From: Saprospiraceae bacterium
GTDB taxonomy: Bacteria > Bacteroidota > Bacteroidia > Chitinophagales > Saprospiraceae
DNA length: 64,000 nt
Reading direction: 5' to 3'
NCBI GenBank assembly: GCA_016713025.1
Contig: JADJPZ010000002.1
Coordinates: 248,001 to 312,000, forward strand
The position numbers and the translations under genes were made by a program. The notes beneath the pieces were generated by a model, which was given only the letters and a program-made list of their open reading frames with translations, searched no databases and was not told where the DNA came from. Shown piece after piece: positions 34,515-43,396 of the stretch (the stretch's first letter is position 1; each line of letters begins with the position of its first letter).

Positions 34515-35299
34515 ATTTCTGAATTATTATTATTTATGTTAGACAATTTTATAGTGATATCAACAAAATCACTGACAGAGAGTTGCTCCGGTCGTTGGGT
34601 AAAAAATACATCTTCAAGGATATCTGACTGTTTGAATAGTGGTTTCAATGTATTCCGCAACATTTTTCTTCGTCCGTTGAAGGATGTTTTCACGACATTT
34701 CTGAAAAGTCTTTCATCACATGGCAACTCATAATTTTCCTTTCTGACCAATCTGATCACACTTGAATTGACCTTCGGTGGAGGGCTGAAGTTGTGTGGTG
34801 GTACATCTATTATAGTGACCCCATCATAGTGTGCCTGCACCAATACACTGATGACTCCGTAAGTCTTTGAACCCGGCGGCGCAACAACTCTGTCAGCTAC
34901 CTCCTTCTGAAACATACCTACCATCTCGGGTACCAACTCCCTCGAATTGATCATTTTTATCAAAATCTGCGAAGATATATTGTAGGGGTAATTGCCTATT
35001 AAAAACAACTCCTGATGGTCAAATACTTTGGAAAGATTGAGCTTAAGAAAATCCAGAAAGATGATGTCGTCTTCATGTACAATTTTATTTTTTATCAGGT
35101 ATGAAACCATATCCTGATCGGCTTCCACTACTTTAAGATGGAACCCCTTTTTACTTAAATATTTGGTCAGGACGCCTTTCCCCGGACCAATTTCCAGTAC
35201 ATTAGCATTTGCAGTGACCTTAGTGAAGCCTTCTGTTATTTGTTCAGCTATATGCTCGTTGACCAGAAAATGTTGTCCAAATGACTTTTTAGCTTTCAT
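34511..35299 (-). CDS. rsmA: 16S rRNA adenine dimethyltransferase RsmA (KsgA)
   Basis: Dimethylates A1518 and A1519 in 16S rRNA during 30S maturation. KSFGQHFLVNEHIAEQI at the N-terminus, VLEIGPGKGVLTKYL (SAM motif I, near 34), the catalytic NYPYNISSQIL (near 104) and PPHNFSPPPKVNSSVIRL are all diagnostic. Length 262 aa is normal. First gene of the rsmA, yqeY-like, methyltransferase run; the next gene overlaps by ATGA. Confidence 0.97.
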   Translation of the reverse strand: MKAKKSFGQHFLVNEHIAEQITEGFTKVTANANVLEIGPGKGVLTKYLSKKGFHLKVVEADQDMVSYLIKNKIVHEDDIIFLDFLKLNLSKVFDHQELFLIGNYPYNISSQILIKMINSRELVPEMVGMFQKEVADRVVAPPGSKTYGVISVLVQAHYDGVTIIDVPPHNFSPPPKVNSSVIRLVRKENYELPCDERLFRNVVKTSFNGRRKMLRNTLKPLFKQSDILEDVFFTQRPEQLSVSDFVDITIKLSNINNNNSEI

Positions 35300-35325
35300 T
35301 GGTTGAATTCAAAACCCAAAGGTAT

Positions 35326-36147
35326 CTATTTTCCCGGTAAATGATGTCGCAATCCTTTGTAAGACTTCAAAACAGCCTTTGCACTGCCTACAGATAGCGG
35401 AGATTCGATGAGTACAGGAAGTTTGTTTCCGTCATTGGTCACCCAAATATTCATACGGTTACCATCTTTAAATACATTGCCTGTGACCAGATCAGGTACG
35501 ACTTTTATAGTATTAAATGTACCTAATCCTTTTACATGAAAATTGTCATAAACTCCGTCATAGCGTACTTTTATCGGATAGATCGTTTCGTCAAAAAGTA
35601 TCTTTGTCGGGATGAAGTCCCCTGGATGATACCGTGAGATATCAATATTGCGTAAAAAATACAAGACAGAAAGTAAATCGTGTGTACAATCATGAAGGGT
35701 GATACTTTTTCTGACTGCTGTAGCACGTGTCGGTCCATTAAAACTTACTCCTTTCCTTTTGATCTGATCAAAAACCAAACTGTCAAATCTCCTGTAATTT
35801 CCTTCTTCCACGATACGGGTAAACCGACGGGGATACATGGTCTTTTTGTCTATTTCACTATGAAAATAATCACGTACCTTAAAAAAAGGGTCATAGCTTT
35901 TATATGTTTTTCCTTTGACAGTTATTTCAAAAGAATCATCCGTTTCTGTAAATAAAAACTCAGCTTCACCAGCCGGAATCCATATAAATTTCCAGTTGTA
36001 ATAAGCTTTAAATACCAGTTTTTCTCCGGCAGCAATGGCTGAATTGTGGATATAACAGTGATCAGATGGCTGATGAACATGATCAATGGTATTAAAATCA
36101 GGTTTTAATGCCATTGATAAAAGTACTATCCATGTGGTTAAAAGCAT
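35326..36147 (-). CDS. DUF3108 domain protein, periplasmic
   Basis: A signal-like N-terminus (LLTTWIVLLSMA) precedes a beta-rich domain that fits DUF3108: AIAAGEKLVFKAYYNWKFIWIPAGEAEF, FFKVRDYFHSEIDKKTMYPRRFTRIVEEGNYRRFD, DLLSVLYFLRNIDI and ending LPVLIESPLSVGSAKAVLKSYKG. DUF3108 proteins are exported envelope proteins of unknown function. The gene ends 26 bp before the rsmA start in the same direction, so it probably heads that transcript. Length (273 aa) is usual. Confidence 0.85.
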   Translation of the reverse strand: MLLTTWIVLLSMALKPDFNTIDHVHQPSDHCYIHNSAIAAGEKLVFKAYYNWKFIWIPAGEAEFLFTETDDSFEITVKGKTYKSYDPFFKVRDYFHSEIDKKTMYPRRFTRIVEEGNYRRFDSLVFDQIKRKGVSFNGPTRATAVRKSITLHDCTHDLLSVLYFLRNIDISRYHPGDFIPTKILFDETIYPIKVRYDGVYDNFHVKGLGTFNTIKVVPDLVTGNVFKDGNRMNIWVTNDGNKLPVLIESPLSVGSAKAVLKSYKGLRHHLPGK

Positions 36148-36235
36148 TTTTATCTGTCTTTTTACTTGTTTTTATATCTTCAAAATTCACTAGGCATTGG
36201 AGTGATGGAATTGATCTGTTACCTAAATATTAAAT

Positions 36236-36284
36236 TTACAATACATTATGATTAATATTTTCGAGAATATTTTCTGTTCACTAT
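36236..36284 (-). repeat. Dispersed dyad repeat, copy D
   Basis: A reverse-orientation, shorter copy: the complement of TATAGTGAACAGAAAATATTCTC followed by AATCATAATGTATTGTAAA. It shares the CAGAA/TTCTG dyad (36263-36276, one change) and the ATCATAATG arm with copies A, B and C. It lies about 155 bp upstream of the LuxR-type gene. Confidence 0.55.
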
Positions 36285-36440
36285 AAGATAAGTTCTATTA
36301 ACAGCTCCCGGGTACCATAGTTTAAAAATAATTTGTCATCTTACCTATTCATTGAAAAACAAAATATTTTTGTCCAATGTACCCATCAATTTTTATCTTG
36401 TGCCGAATAACACTGGCAATAAATTTCATCATTTCAGCAC

Positions 36441-36917
36441 ATGGGTATCTTAACAAAGTTTTCTTATTATAAAGACGTGATTTTATACTCATTGAGTCTG
36501 GCTATTTTGTTATTTATTCTAAGGTGGCTGGAGATAAGATTTATTATTATAGACCATGCTTTGGAAATCTATGTGGGTGCTATAGCTCTGATCTTTACAG
36601 GCTTGGGAATTTGGCTTTCATTTAAATTGATAAATCGTAATACTGAAACCAGAATAGTTGAAAAAACGGTTTATTTGGAGAATGAACCCAATTTAATGCT
36701 CAATCAGGAAGAGATAGAAAAAACCGGATTGAGTAAAAGAGAACTGGAAGTGCTGCAACTGATGGCTGAAGGGTTGAGTAATGAAGAAGTAGCTGAAAGA
36801 TTATACGTCTCATTGAATACTATCAAAACGCATACTTCGCGGGTGTTTGAAAAATTGGATGTAAAAAGGAGAACACAAGCTATTGAAAAAGCAAAAAGAC
36901 TTCGCGTGATACAGTAG
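36441..36917 (+). CDS. Membrane-anchored LuxR-type HTH protein
   Basis: Two N-terminal membrane helices (about residues 13-32 and 43-63) are followed by a short coiled linker (NRNTETRIVEKTVYLENEP). A complete LuxR/GerE DNA-binding domain occupies about 92-156 (LSKRELEVLQLMAEGLSNEEVAERLYVSLNTIKTHTSRVFEKLDV). There is no receiver or ligand-binding domain, so the signal, if any, must be sensed in or near the membrane. The DUF4199 membrane protein follows 122 bp later; this pairing is familiar in Bacteroidota and may be functional. The DNA target is unknown. Confidence 0.85.
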   Translation: MGILTKFSYYKDVILYSLSLAILLFILRWLEIRFIIIDHALEIYVGAIALIFTGLGIWLSFKLINRNTETRIVEKTVYLENEPNLMLNQEEIEKTGLSKRELEVLQLMAEGLSNEEVAERLYVSLNTIKTHTSRVFEKLDVKRRTQAIEKAKRLRVIQ

Positions 36918-37039
36918 ATTTTATCATTCTAAAGGGTGAATATCTGTCAAAAAACCAAAATCACACAAAAGTATGACCGCCGATAAAGTCGAATTATTCA
37001 ATTTTGCGACATTAATTCACCAATTAAATAAATATTAGA

Positions 37040-37552
37040 ATGAAAAAGTTAGTACTTACTTATGGAATCATCGCAGGATTGGTGGTGGCATTAATGTTGA
37101 TCATCACCACCACAATATATCATCAATCCGGCAATATAGAAGGAGGAGCCATTTATGGATATGCCAGCATGTTATTGGCGTTTTCTTTGATATTTTTTGG
37201 AATTAAAAAATACAGAGACCAAAACAGTGAAGGCAAAATTACTTTTGGAACGGCTTTTAAGATGGGTTTTCTAATTACCCTGATAGCCCCCACGATTTAT
37301 GTGATCACATGGCTCATCGATTATTATTATTTTATGCCCGACTTTATGGAAAAATATGCAGAACAAACCATCACAAAACTGAAGAACGAAGGTGCCGCTC
37401 AGGAAATCATCGATACAACGACTAGAGATATGGCCAGTTTTGCAGAGATGTATAAAAACCCTTTTTTCAATGCGATGATTACTTTTGCTGAAATCCTTCC
37501 TGTTGGATTAATTGTTACTTTGATTAGTGCCGCGATATTAAAAAGAAAATAA
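37040..37552 (+). CDS. DUF4199 membrane protein
   Basis: A 170-aa protein with four predicted membrane helices: about 4-25, 36-54, 74-97 and 145-166. YGYASMLLAFSLIFFGIKKYRDQNSEGKITFGTAFKMGFLITLIAP is the recognisable DUF4199 core. A hydrophilic stretch (about 103-140) with MPDFMEKYAEQTITKLKNEGA separates the third and fourth helices. Function is unknown. A near-consensus -7 box (CAATTTTG) precedes it, so it may be transcribed separately from the LuxR gene. Confidence 0.85.
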   Translation: MKKLVLTYGIIAGLVVALMLIITTTIYHQSGNIEGGAIYGYASMLLAFSLIFFGIKKYRDQNSEGKITFGTAFKMGFLITLIAPTIYVITWLIDYYYFMPDFMEKYAEQTITKLKNEGAAQEIIDTTTRDMASFAEMYKNPFFNAMITFAEILPVGLIVTLISAAILKRK

Positions 37553-37611
37553 TCAAAACACAAATGTAATAGTATAAAACAAATTTAAATGACACCAAAA
37601 TATTTTATTAT

Positions 37612-38067
37612 ATGAAATCGCTTGGCACGACAGTCAATGAAATTCTGACAAACCTCCCTCCGGACAGGGTAGAACCATTTAACAAATTACATGATGTTAT
37701 ATTAAATAATCTCCCAAAAGGTTTTGAACCAACAATAAGTTATGGTGCCTTAAGTTATGTTGTTCCACATTCCATATATCCTGCAGGTTATCATTGTAAA
37801 CCAACTGAACCTCTTCCTTTTGCAGCGATAGCTTCTCAAAAGCATACAATAAACTTTTATCATATGGGTATTTATGCTGATGATGCCTTGCTGCAATGGT
37901 TTATATCTGAATATCCGAAGCACACCAAGCAGAAATTAGATATGGGTAAAAGTTGTATCAGATTCAAAAAATTTGACGAAATACCCTATGAACTCATAGG
38001 CGAATTAATGAAAAGATTGAGTGTCAATGAGTGGATCAATATTTATGAAACAAAATTAAAGAAGTAA
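37612..38067 (+). CDS. DUF1801 (YdhG-like) protein
   Basis: A cytoplasmic 151-aa protein of the YdhG/DUF1801 group. It begins with a helix (TTVNEILTNLPPDRVEPFNKLHDVILNNLPKGFEPTISYGALSYVVP), has a central PLPFAAIASQKHTINFYHMGIYADD, and ends MGKSCIRFKKFDEIPYELIGELMKRL. This pattern is the family signature; the biochemical role is not established. It is followed after three bases by a small membrane protein gene, which suggests co-transcription. Confidence 0.85.
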   Translation: MKSLGTTVNEILTNLPPDRVEPFNKLHDVILNNLPKGFEPTISYGALSYVVPHSIYPAGYHCKPTEPLPFAAIASQKHTINFYHMGIYADDALLQWFISEYPKHTKQKLDMGKSCIRFKKFDEIPYELIGELMKRLSVNEWINIYETKLKK

Positions 38068-38070
38068 ACT

Positions 38071-38466
38071 ATGAAAAAATATTTGATACCTAAATTAATC
38101 GGACTGGCAATATTGACGATGATAATCCTGGTCAGTATTTCCATTCTTGAAGTAGCAGTTTATTCTCATCTCATAAACCCAGGCCAGGAAATAACTGTTT
38201 ATGAAACCCACGCAAGTCAGTCTGCGCCGTATGTTTCAGGTATATTTGGTTTTATTATTTTCTTTTTAGTCGCCAGGTTTTGGAATCAAAAGAAGTACGA
38301 TAATATTGCTAGTTTAGTTTTCCTTTTCCCATTAACATATGTTTTGATAGACATCATAGTTTTAGTACTGGCAGATGTTAAATGGGCTGACTTTTTAGTA
38401 ATTTTCTTAATAGCAAACAGTGCTAAATTTCTTGGCTGTTTTTTGGGTTATAAGCTTACAAAATGA
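38071..38466 (+). CDS. Small multi-pass membrane protein, unknown function (131 aa)
   Basis: No family is recognised. Four hydrophobic helices are visible: about 7-29 (LIGLAILTMIILVSISILEVAVY), 50-69 (SAPYVSGIFGFIIFFLVARF), 79-99 (IASLVFLFPLTYVLIDIIVLV) and 105-127. The loops are short and mildly basic on one side. It starts three bases after the DUF1801 stop and is likely in the same transcript. Nothing further can be inferred. Confidence 0.7.
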   Translation: MKKYLIPKLIGLAILTMIILVSISILEVAVYSHLINPGQEITVYETHASQSAPYVSGIFGFIIFFLVARFWNQKKYDNIASLVFLFPLTYVLIDIIVLVLADVKWADFLVIFLIANSAKFLGCFLGYKLTK

Positions 38467-38712
38467 TAGCAAACTGTGTTGTGATTTAAAAACATGCACA
38501 TAAATCACTTCATAGAGATCTTCGATCTTGTTAAAAAATCATCGAATTCACGGAAATTTGAAGGTCGATTAATTATAAAAATTCAGATTAAAATTTGTTT
38601 ATTATGAGGCACTAATAAATTTTATCAACCATAAAATTTGGTATCTTATATCAAATAATATACTAATAATATCCAATAATCCCTACCTTCGCATGTACTA
38701 ACCCAGCTCAAT

Positions 38713-40752
38713 ATGAAACTTAAAAATTATGCTGCCGGAAGGTGGATGGAAGGAGAAGGTACAGGCCAATTGTTAGTGGATGCCAGTACCGGACAAGAAG
38801 TTGCCATCGCTACAAGTAAGGGATTGGATTTCGCTCACATGCTCGATTATGGCCGGAAAACGGGCAATAAAAACCTGCGCAAACTGACGTTCCAGGAACG
38901 AGGGAGAATGATAAAGTCTCTGGCAATGTATCTCATGGAGCGAAAAGAAAAATATTATGACGTCAGTTACAAAACAGGGGCAACCAGATCAGACTCCTGG
39001 ATAGATATCGAAGGAGGGATAGGCAATCTGTTTGCATATGCCAGTCTCAGGAAAAAATTACCTGATCTGCCATATTTTGCCGAAGGAGAGCCCATCGGTC
39101 TCAGCAAAGGAGGTACATTTATGGGGCATCATATCCTGGTACCCAAAGAAGGTGTTGCGGTACATATTAATGCCTTCAATTTTCCGGTTTGGGGTATGCT
39201 TGAAAAATGTGCAGTCAACTGGCTTGCAGGTGTTCCTGCCATCGTCAAACCAGCCACACTGACCAGTTATCTTACTGAGGCAGTAGCAAAAGATATCATA
39301 GATTCAGGTATTTTACCCGCAGGAGCCCTTCAACTCATTTGTGGTAGTGCCGGCGACCTCCTGGACCATGTCAACTACCAGGATGTGGTCACTTTTACTG
39401 GTTCAGCATCTACCGGATTGAAATTAAAATCACATCCTAATATTCTGAGAGAATCAGTGCCCTTCAACATGGAAGCTGACTCACTGAATAGTATCATTTT
39501 GGGCCGTGATGCTGCCCCGGGCACTCCTGAGTTCGACTTATTTGTAAAAGAAGTCCGCAAAGAAATGACCGTAAAATGCGGGCAAAAATGTACTGCTGTA
39601 CGAAGGATTATTGTCCCTGCTGACTATATGGATGATTTGCAAATCGCAATTGGAAAAGCATTGACGGGAATTGCTATCGGTGATCCTCGGACAGAAGGTG
39701 TACGTATGGGTGCGCTGGCAGGCCAGGATCAGGTCACAGAAGTCAAAGATAAGCTGAAAGAACTTATGTCTGATTCTCAGTTGGTGTATGGCGATCCTGA
39801 AGGATTTGAAGTCACGCATGGTTCGAAAGAAAAAGGAGCTTACATGGCTCCTGTTTTGTTGAGAAATGACCGACCTTTTGAACAAACATCCACGCATGAA
39901 ATTGAAGCTTTTGGCCCTGTTTCTACCTTGATGCCTTATCAGGATATGGATGAAGCGGTGGAACTTGCAAGGAAAGGTAAAGGATCATTGTGTAGCTCTA
40001 TCGTAACGTTTGATGATAATATTGCTCGTGAATATGTAGTCAATGCGGCCACCCATCACGGGAGAATCCTTGTACTAAATCGGGAATCTGCCAAAGAAAG
40101 CACCGGTCATGGATCACCGATGCCTTTGCTTGTACATGGTGGACCGGGACGTGCCGGTGGTGGCGAGGAGATGGGAGGATTGCGCGGGGTCAAACACTAC
40201 ATGCAACGATGTGCCATCCAGGGTACTCCTTCGAGTATTACAACTGTAACTTGCCAGTATCAGTACGGTGCCAGGTACATTGAGGACAACAAACACCCAT
40301 TTAAAAAATATTTTGAAGAGCTGGAAATCGGCGAAACGCTCATCACGCACAAACGTACAGTGACAGATGCAGATATCGTCAATTTTGCCAATGTGTCGTG
40401 GGATCATTTCTATGCCCATACAGATGCTACCGCCCTGGAAGGGACACCCTTCAAAGAGCGAGTGGCACATGGTTATTTTGTATTGTCGGCAGCAGCTGGC
40501 TTATTTGTAGATGCCGCCAAAGGACAGGTCATGCTCAATTATGGTCTCGAAGAGTGCCGTTTTACCAAACCTGTATATGCCGGTATGACCATCGGTGTGC
40601 GTCTGACAGTCAAAGAAAAAGTAGCTCAGGAAAAAAGGGAAGATGAGGACTATACCAAAGGTATTGTCAAATGGCTCGTCGATGTATATGATGAAACCGG
40701 AGAGACGGTGGCAATTGCCACTATATTGACAATGGTCAAATTGAAGACTTAA
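38713..40752 (+). CDS. paaZ: Phenylacetate degradation bifunctional protein PaaZ
   Basis: Acts on the ring-opening step of aerobic phenylacetyl-CoA degradation: the hydratase half hydrolyses oxepin-CoA and the dehydrogenase half oxidises the resulting semialdehyde. Residues 1 to about 525 are an aldehyde dehydrogenase, with NFPVWGMLEKCAVNWLAGVPAIVKPA, the catalytic Glu in PFNMEADS near 256 and Cys in KCGQKCTAVRRI near 294. Residues about 535-679 are a MaoC-type (R)-hydratase hotdog domain (DADIVNFANVSWDHFYAHTDA, VAHGYFVLSAAAGLFV). Length 679 aa is typical. A variant -7 box (TACCTTCG) lies 12 nt upstream. An enoyl-CoA hydratase gene follows after the Uma2 gene. Confidence 0.95.
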   Translation: MKLKNYAAGRWMEGEGTGQLLVDASTGQEVAIATSKGLDFAHMLDYGRKTGNKNLRKLTFQERGRMIKSLAMYLMERKEKYYDVSYKTGATRSDSWIDIEGGIGNLFAYASLRKKLPDLPYFAEGEPIGLSKGGTFMGHHILVPKEGVAVHINAFNFPVWGMLEKCAVNWLAGVPAIVKPATLTSYLTEAVAKDIIDSGILPAGALQLICGSAGDLLDHVNYQDVVTFTGSASTGLKLKSHPNILRESVPFNMEADSLNSIILGRDAAPGTPEFDLFVKEVRKEMTVKCGQKCTAVRRIIVPADYMDDLQIAIGKALTGIAIGDPRTEGVRMGALAGQDQVTEVKDKLKELMSDSQLVYGDPEGFEVTHGSKEKGAYMAPVLLRNDRPFEQTSTHEIEAFGPVSTLMPYQDMDEAVELARKGKGSLCSSIVTFDDNIAREYVVNAATHHGRILVLNRESAKESTGHGSPMPLLVHGGPGRAGGGEEMGGLRGVKHYMQRCAIQGTPSSITTVTCQYQYGARYIEDNKHPFKKYFEELEIGETLITHKRTVTDADIVNFANVSWDHFYAHTDATALEGTPFKERVAHGYFVLSAAAGLFVDAAKGQVMLNYGLEECRFTKPVYAGMTIGVRLTVKEKVAQEKREDEDYTKGIVKWLVDVYDETGETVAIATILTMVKLKT

Positions 40753-40788
40753 TAAAAAAATGATGTATATTTGTCCTAAAAAGTAGCC

Positions 40789-41325
40789 ATGTCGCATTCC
40801 CTTAGGGTCTTACCGAATTATACTTATCAGGATTACCTTCGCTGGGAAGGCAGGTGGGAAATTATTGATGGCATAGCATTTGATATGAGCCCAATGCCAA
40901 GTCCTGTCCATCAAAGAATAGCATCCAGACTCAACACAGTTTTGCAGAATAGCATAGATAAAACCTCATGCTATTGTCATGTTTACCAGCCCATCGATCT
41001 CAAAATTTCAGAAAATACAGTTGTAAACCCAGACCTGCTTATCATATGTGAAGATGTTACCACACAATATTATGATAAGCCACCTAGTCTGGTTATAGAA
41101 ATCATTTCGCCTGTTTCTCGTCTCAAAGATACATATACAAAATTTGAATTGTATCAAGGTTTTGGAATTAAATACTATATAATTGTTGATGCGGAAGACA
41201 AGAGTATAAAGACATTTCAACTTATATCCGGAGCATATGTACAAATATCCGCAAGATCCAAATTAGAAATCGAACTCAAAGATGGATGTGTCATTAAGCC
41301 CAATTTTGAAGATATTTTTACCTAA
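40789..41325 (+). CDS. Uma2-family PD-(D/E)XK endonuclease-like protein
   Basis: The DUF820/Uma2 fold has a PD-(D/E)xK nuclease core: YLRWEGRWEIIDGIAFDMSPMPSPVHQRIASRLN at the N-terminus, then NPDLLIICED (Asp near residue 83) and SLVIEIISP (Glu near 103), with a Lys further on in the usual region. The role of these very numerous proteins is unclear. It sits between paaZ and an enoyl-CoA hydratase but is probably independent, since a TTG-N22-TATATTTG promoter (40741-40773) lies just upstream. This looks like an insertion into a catabolic pair. Confidence 0.85.
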   Translation: MSHSLRVLPNYTYQDYLRWEGRWEIIDGIAFDMSPMPSPVHQRIASRLNTVLQNSIDKTSCYCHVYQPIDLKISENTVVNPDLLIICEDVTTQYYDKPPSLVIEIISPVSRLKDTYTKFELYQGFGIKYYIIVDAEDKSIKTFQLISGAYVQISARSKLEIELKDGCVIKPNFEDIFT

Positions 41326-41379
41326 AAATGTAAGTCTTCTTTGGATGATACACCGATTCAGAATACAATAACTAATTTT

Positions 41380-42141
41380 ATGTCAGAAGGCCATATCACC
41401 TCCACTTACAAAGATCACATCACTACCATAGAGTTTTATCACCCTGCTCAAAATTCCATGCCGGGTTATCTCCTTGCTGATCTGGTCAACCATATCCATC
41501 AGGCAGGTGCTGATGAAAGAACTTTTATTATTGCACTCAAAAGCAGTGGGGATCGTACCTTCTGTGCCGGTGCCAGTTTTACGGAGTTAGCTGCCATTGA
41601 AAGTTTTGAATCTGGTAAGACCTTTTTTATGGGATTTGCAAGTGTGATCAATGCGATCAGAAAATGCCCCAAAATAGTGATCGGGCGTGTACATGGTAAA
41701 GCTGTGGGCGGTGGTGTAGGCCTAGCTGCTGCTTGCGACTACTGCATGGCTAGCAAATATGCCTCTGTCAGACTTTCCGAATTGGCAGTTGGCATCGGTC
41801 CTTTTGTGATCGGCCCCGCTGTAGAACGAAAAATTGGACTTTCAGCTTTCAGCCATCTCGCTATCAATGCAGATGAATGGCAGACGGCAGAATGGGCCAA
41901 ACAGAAAGGACTGTTTACGGAAGCTTTTGAGTCTGTCGAACAATTGGATGCATACTTAGATCATTTTACTGAAAGTCTGATAACCAAAAGTCCGGAAGCA
42001 CTCTCAGCACTTAAGAAGATTTTTTGGGAAGGTACAGAACATTGGGATACACTCCTGGAACAAAGGGCTGAGATCAGTGGGAAGCTGATCCTCACGGAGA
42101 TGGCCAGAAATGCGATCAGTAAATTTTTGAAAAATGTGTGA
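41380..42141 (+). CDS. Enoyl-CoA hydratase/isomerase (PaaF/PaaG-like)
   Basis: A crotonase-fold enzyme. SSGDRTFCAGASFTEL forms one oxyanion-hole segment and IGRVHGKAVGGGVGLAAACDYCMASKYASVRLSELAVGI the other, with the conserved HGKAVGGG. The position after paaZ suggests it hydrates or isomerises ring-cleavage intermediates of phenylacetate, but straight-chain beta-oxidation is also possible. I start at ATG 41380 (MSEGHITSTYKDHI), not TTG 41341, giving 253 aa. Its Glu pattern (LSELAVGIGP) agrees with crotonase chemistry. Confidence 0.87.
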   Translation: MSEGHITSTYKDHITTIEFYHPAQNSMPGYLLADLVNHIHQAGADERTFIIALKSSGDRTFCAGASFTELAAIESFESGKTFFMGFASVINAIRKCPKIVIGRVHGKAVGGGVGLAAACDYCMASKYASVRLSELAVGIGPFVIGPAVERKIGLSAFSHLAINADEWQTAEWAKQKGLFTEAFESVEQLDAYLDHFTESLITKSPEALSALKKIFWEGTEHWDTLLEQRAEISGKLILTEMARNAISKFLKNV

Positions 42142-42326
42142 TACATGTCAAAAAAAACAGTTATAATATTGAAATCTGATGCTCATAGCCTAAAAGTCAT
42201 AGCTTAAATTTAAGTTATTAATGCACCTTGCCTTGGAATATATAACAAAAGTTATATTCATTTTATGTTTTTTTCAATTATTTTTGCTTTGAATTTCAAT
42301 ACATATAATCTTTTAATTAACACCTT

Positions 42327-43175
42327 ATGAGAGTATTTTACATTTCTTTTTTTCTTTTTTGCTGTCTTAGTGTTTTAAAAAGTCAAACATTTAGTTTGAC
42401 ATCAGGTGGAGGAGGAAGTGTTACTGCAAGCTTTAGTGGCAACCCCTCATGTGTGTATTCCGTTACTTTCTCATGCCCTACATGTACACCTACTACTTTA
42501 TCATGTACAGGTGTATCAAATGCAACTTCTTGTACTGTAAGTTTTATATCATTGGGGTCAGGGAGTAATTCTATTTCTGCAGCATTTACAAGAACTGCTG
42601 GGTCTAATGTTCAATGTCCTGCTACTGGGTCTGCAGGGCCAATAACTGTGTTGCCTATAGAATTAAAAAGTTTCGAAATAAAAAATAATGCGAATGCCGT
42701 AAATATGCTTTGGGTTACCGCATCTGAAACCAACAATGATTTTTTCACCCTTCAGAGATCAGCAGATGCAGTGCATTTTGAAAATATTGCCATTATTGAG
42801 GGAGCTGGAAATAGCAGCACAGAAATTTATTATAGTTTTACTGATGTTTCTCCATTGAGAGGTACCAACTATTATCGGATCAAACAGACAGATTTTGACG
42901 GAAAATTTTCATACTCTGATGTAAGATCAGTCAGTATGGTAACTGCAGAAAAATCACAATTAAACACCTTTATAACAGACAATATTCTGGTGGTCAATAC
43001 GCCCCTTGAAGACTATGATGTGATTATTTACAACAGCTGGGGCACAGAGGTAAAAAGATACCATAATTTGCAAAATTACAGCACTATAGATGTACAGGAT
43101 TTGAAATCAGGTGCACTCATCATACGTATCTCCTATGATGGTGGGTCAGAGACACATCGGGTTGTGAAGTTGTAA
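42327..43175 (+). CDS. Secreted protein with T9SS-type C-terminal domain
   Basis: A signal peptide (VFYISFFLFCCLSVLKSQ) precedes a Gly/Ser/Thr/Cys-rich N-terminal part (about 22-110, with paired Cys in FSCPTCTPTTLSCTG). LPIELKSFEI starts the beta-sandwich linker domain common in Bacteroidota cargo (NNDFFTLQRSADAVHFENIAIIEGAGNSS ... NYYRIKQTDFDGKFSYSDVRSV). The last ~70 residues resemble a type A sorting domain (VIIYNSWGTEVKRYHNLQ ... GALIIRISYDGGSETHRVVKL). Export by the type IX system and surface attachment are therefore likely. A TATTTTTG box (42279-42286) lies 40 nt upstream. Function is unknown. Confidence 0.8.
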   Translation: MRVFYISFFLFCCLSVLKSQTFSLTSGGGGSVTASFSGNPSCVYSVTFSCPTCTPTTLSCTGVSNATSCTVSFISLGSGSNSISAAFTRTAGSNVQCPATGSAGPITVLPIELKSFEIKNNANAVNMLWVTASETNNDFFTLQRSADAVHFENIAIIEGAGNSSTEIYYSFTDVSPLRGTNYYRIKQTDFDGKFSYSDVRSVSMVTAEKSQLNTFITDNILVVNTPLEDYDVIIYNSWGTEVKRYHNLQNYSTIDVQDLKSGALIIRISYDGGSETHRVVKL

Positions 43176-43396
43176 ACCACTTTGAAGGTTTTGTTGTGGC
43201 GGTACCCAAGGGTTGCATTAATTCTGCTTTGTCAAATTTTACGGACTTTCCGATTGATTGGCAAACTTAAATAGTTGTGCCCCTAATTTAACGTGAATTC
43301 GGGTTAAAATTCATGCAATAATTGCAATAAAGACTTTTTCTAAAAACTCAATATGATACCATCACCACCTGCTTCTTAATGACACATTTTTACAGG

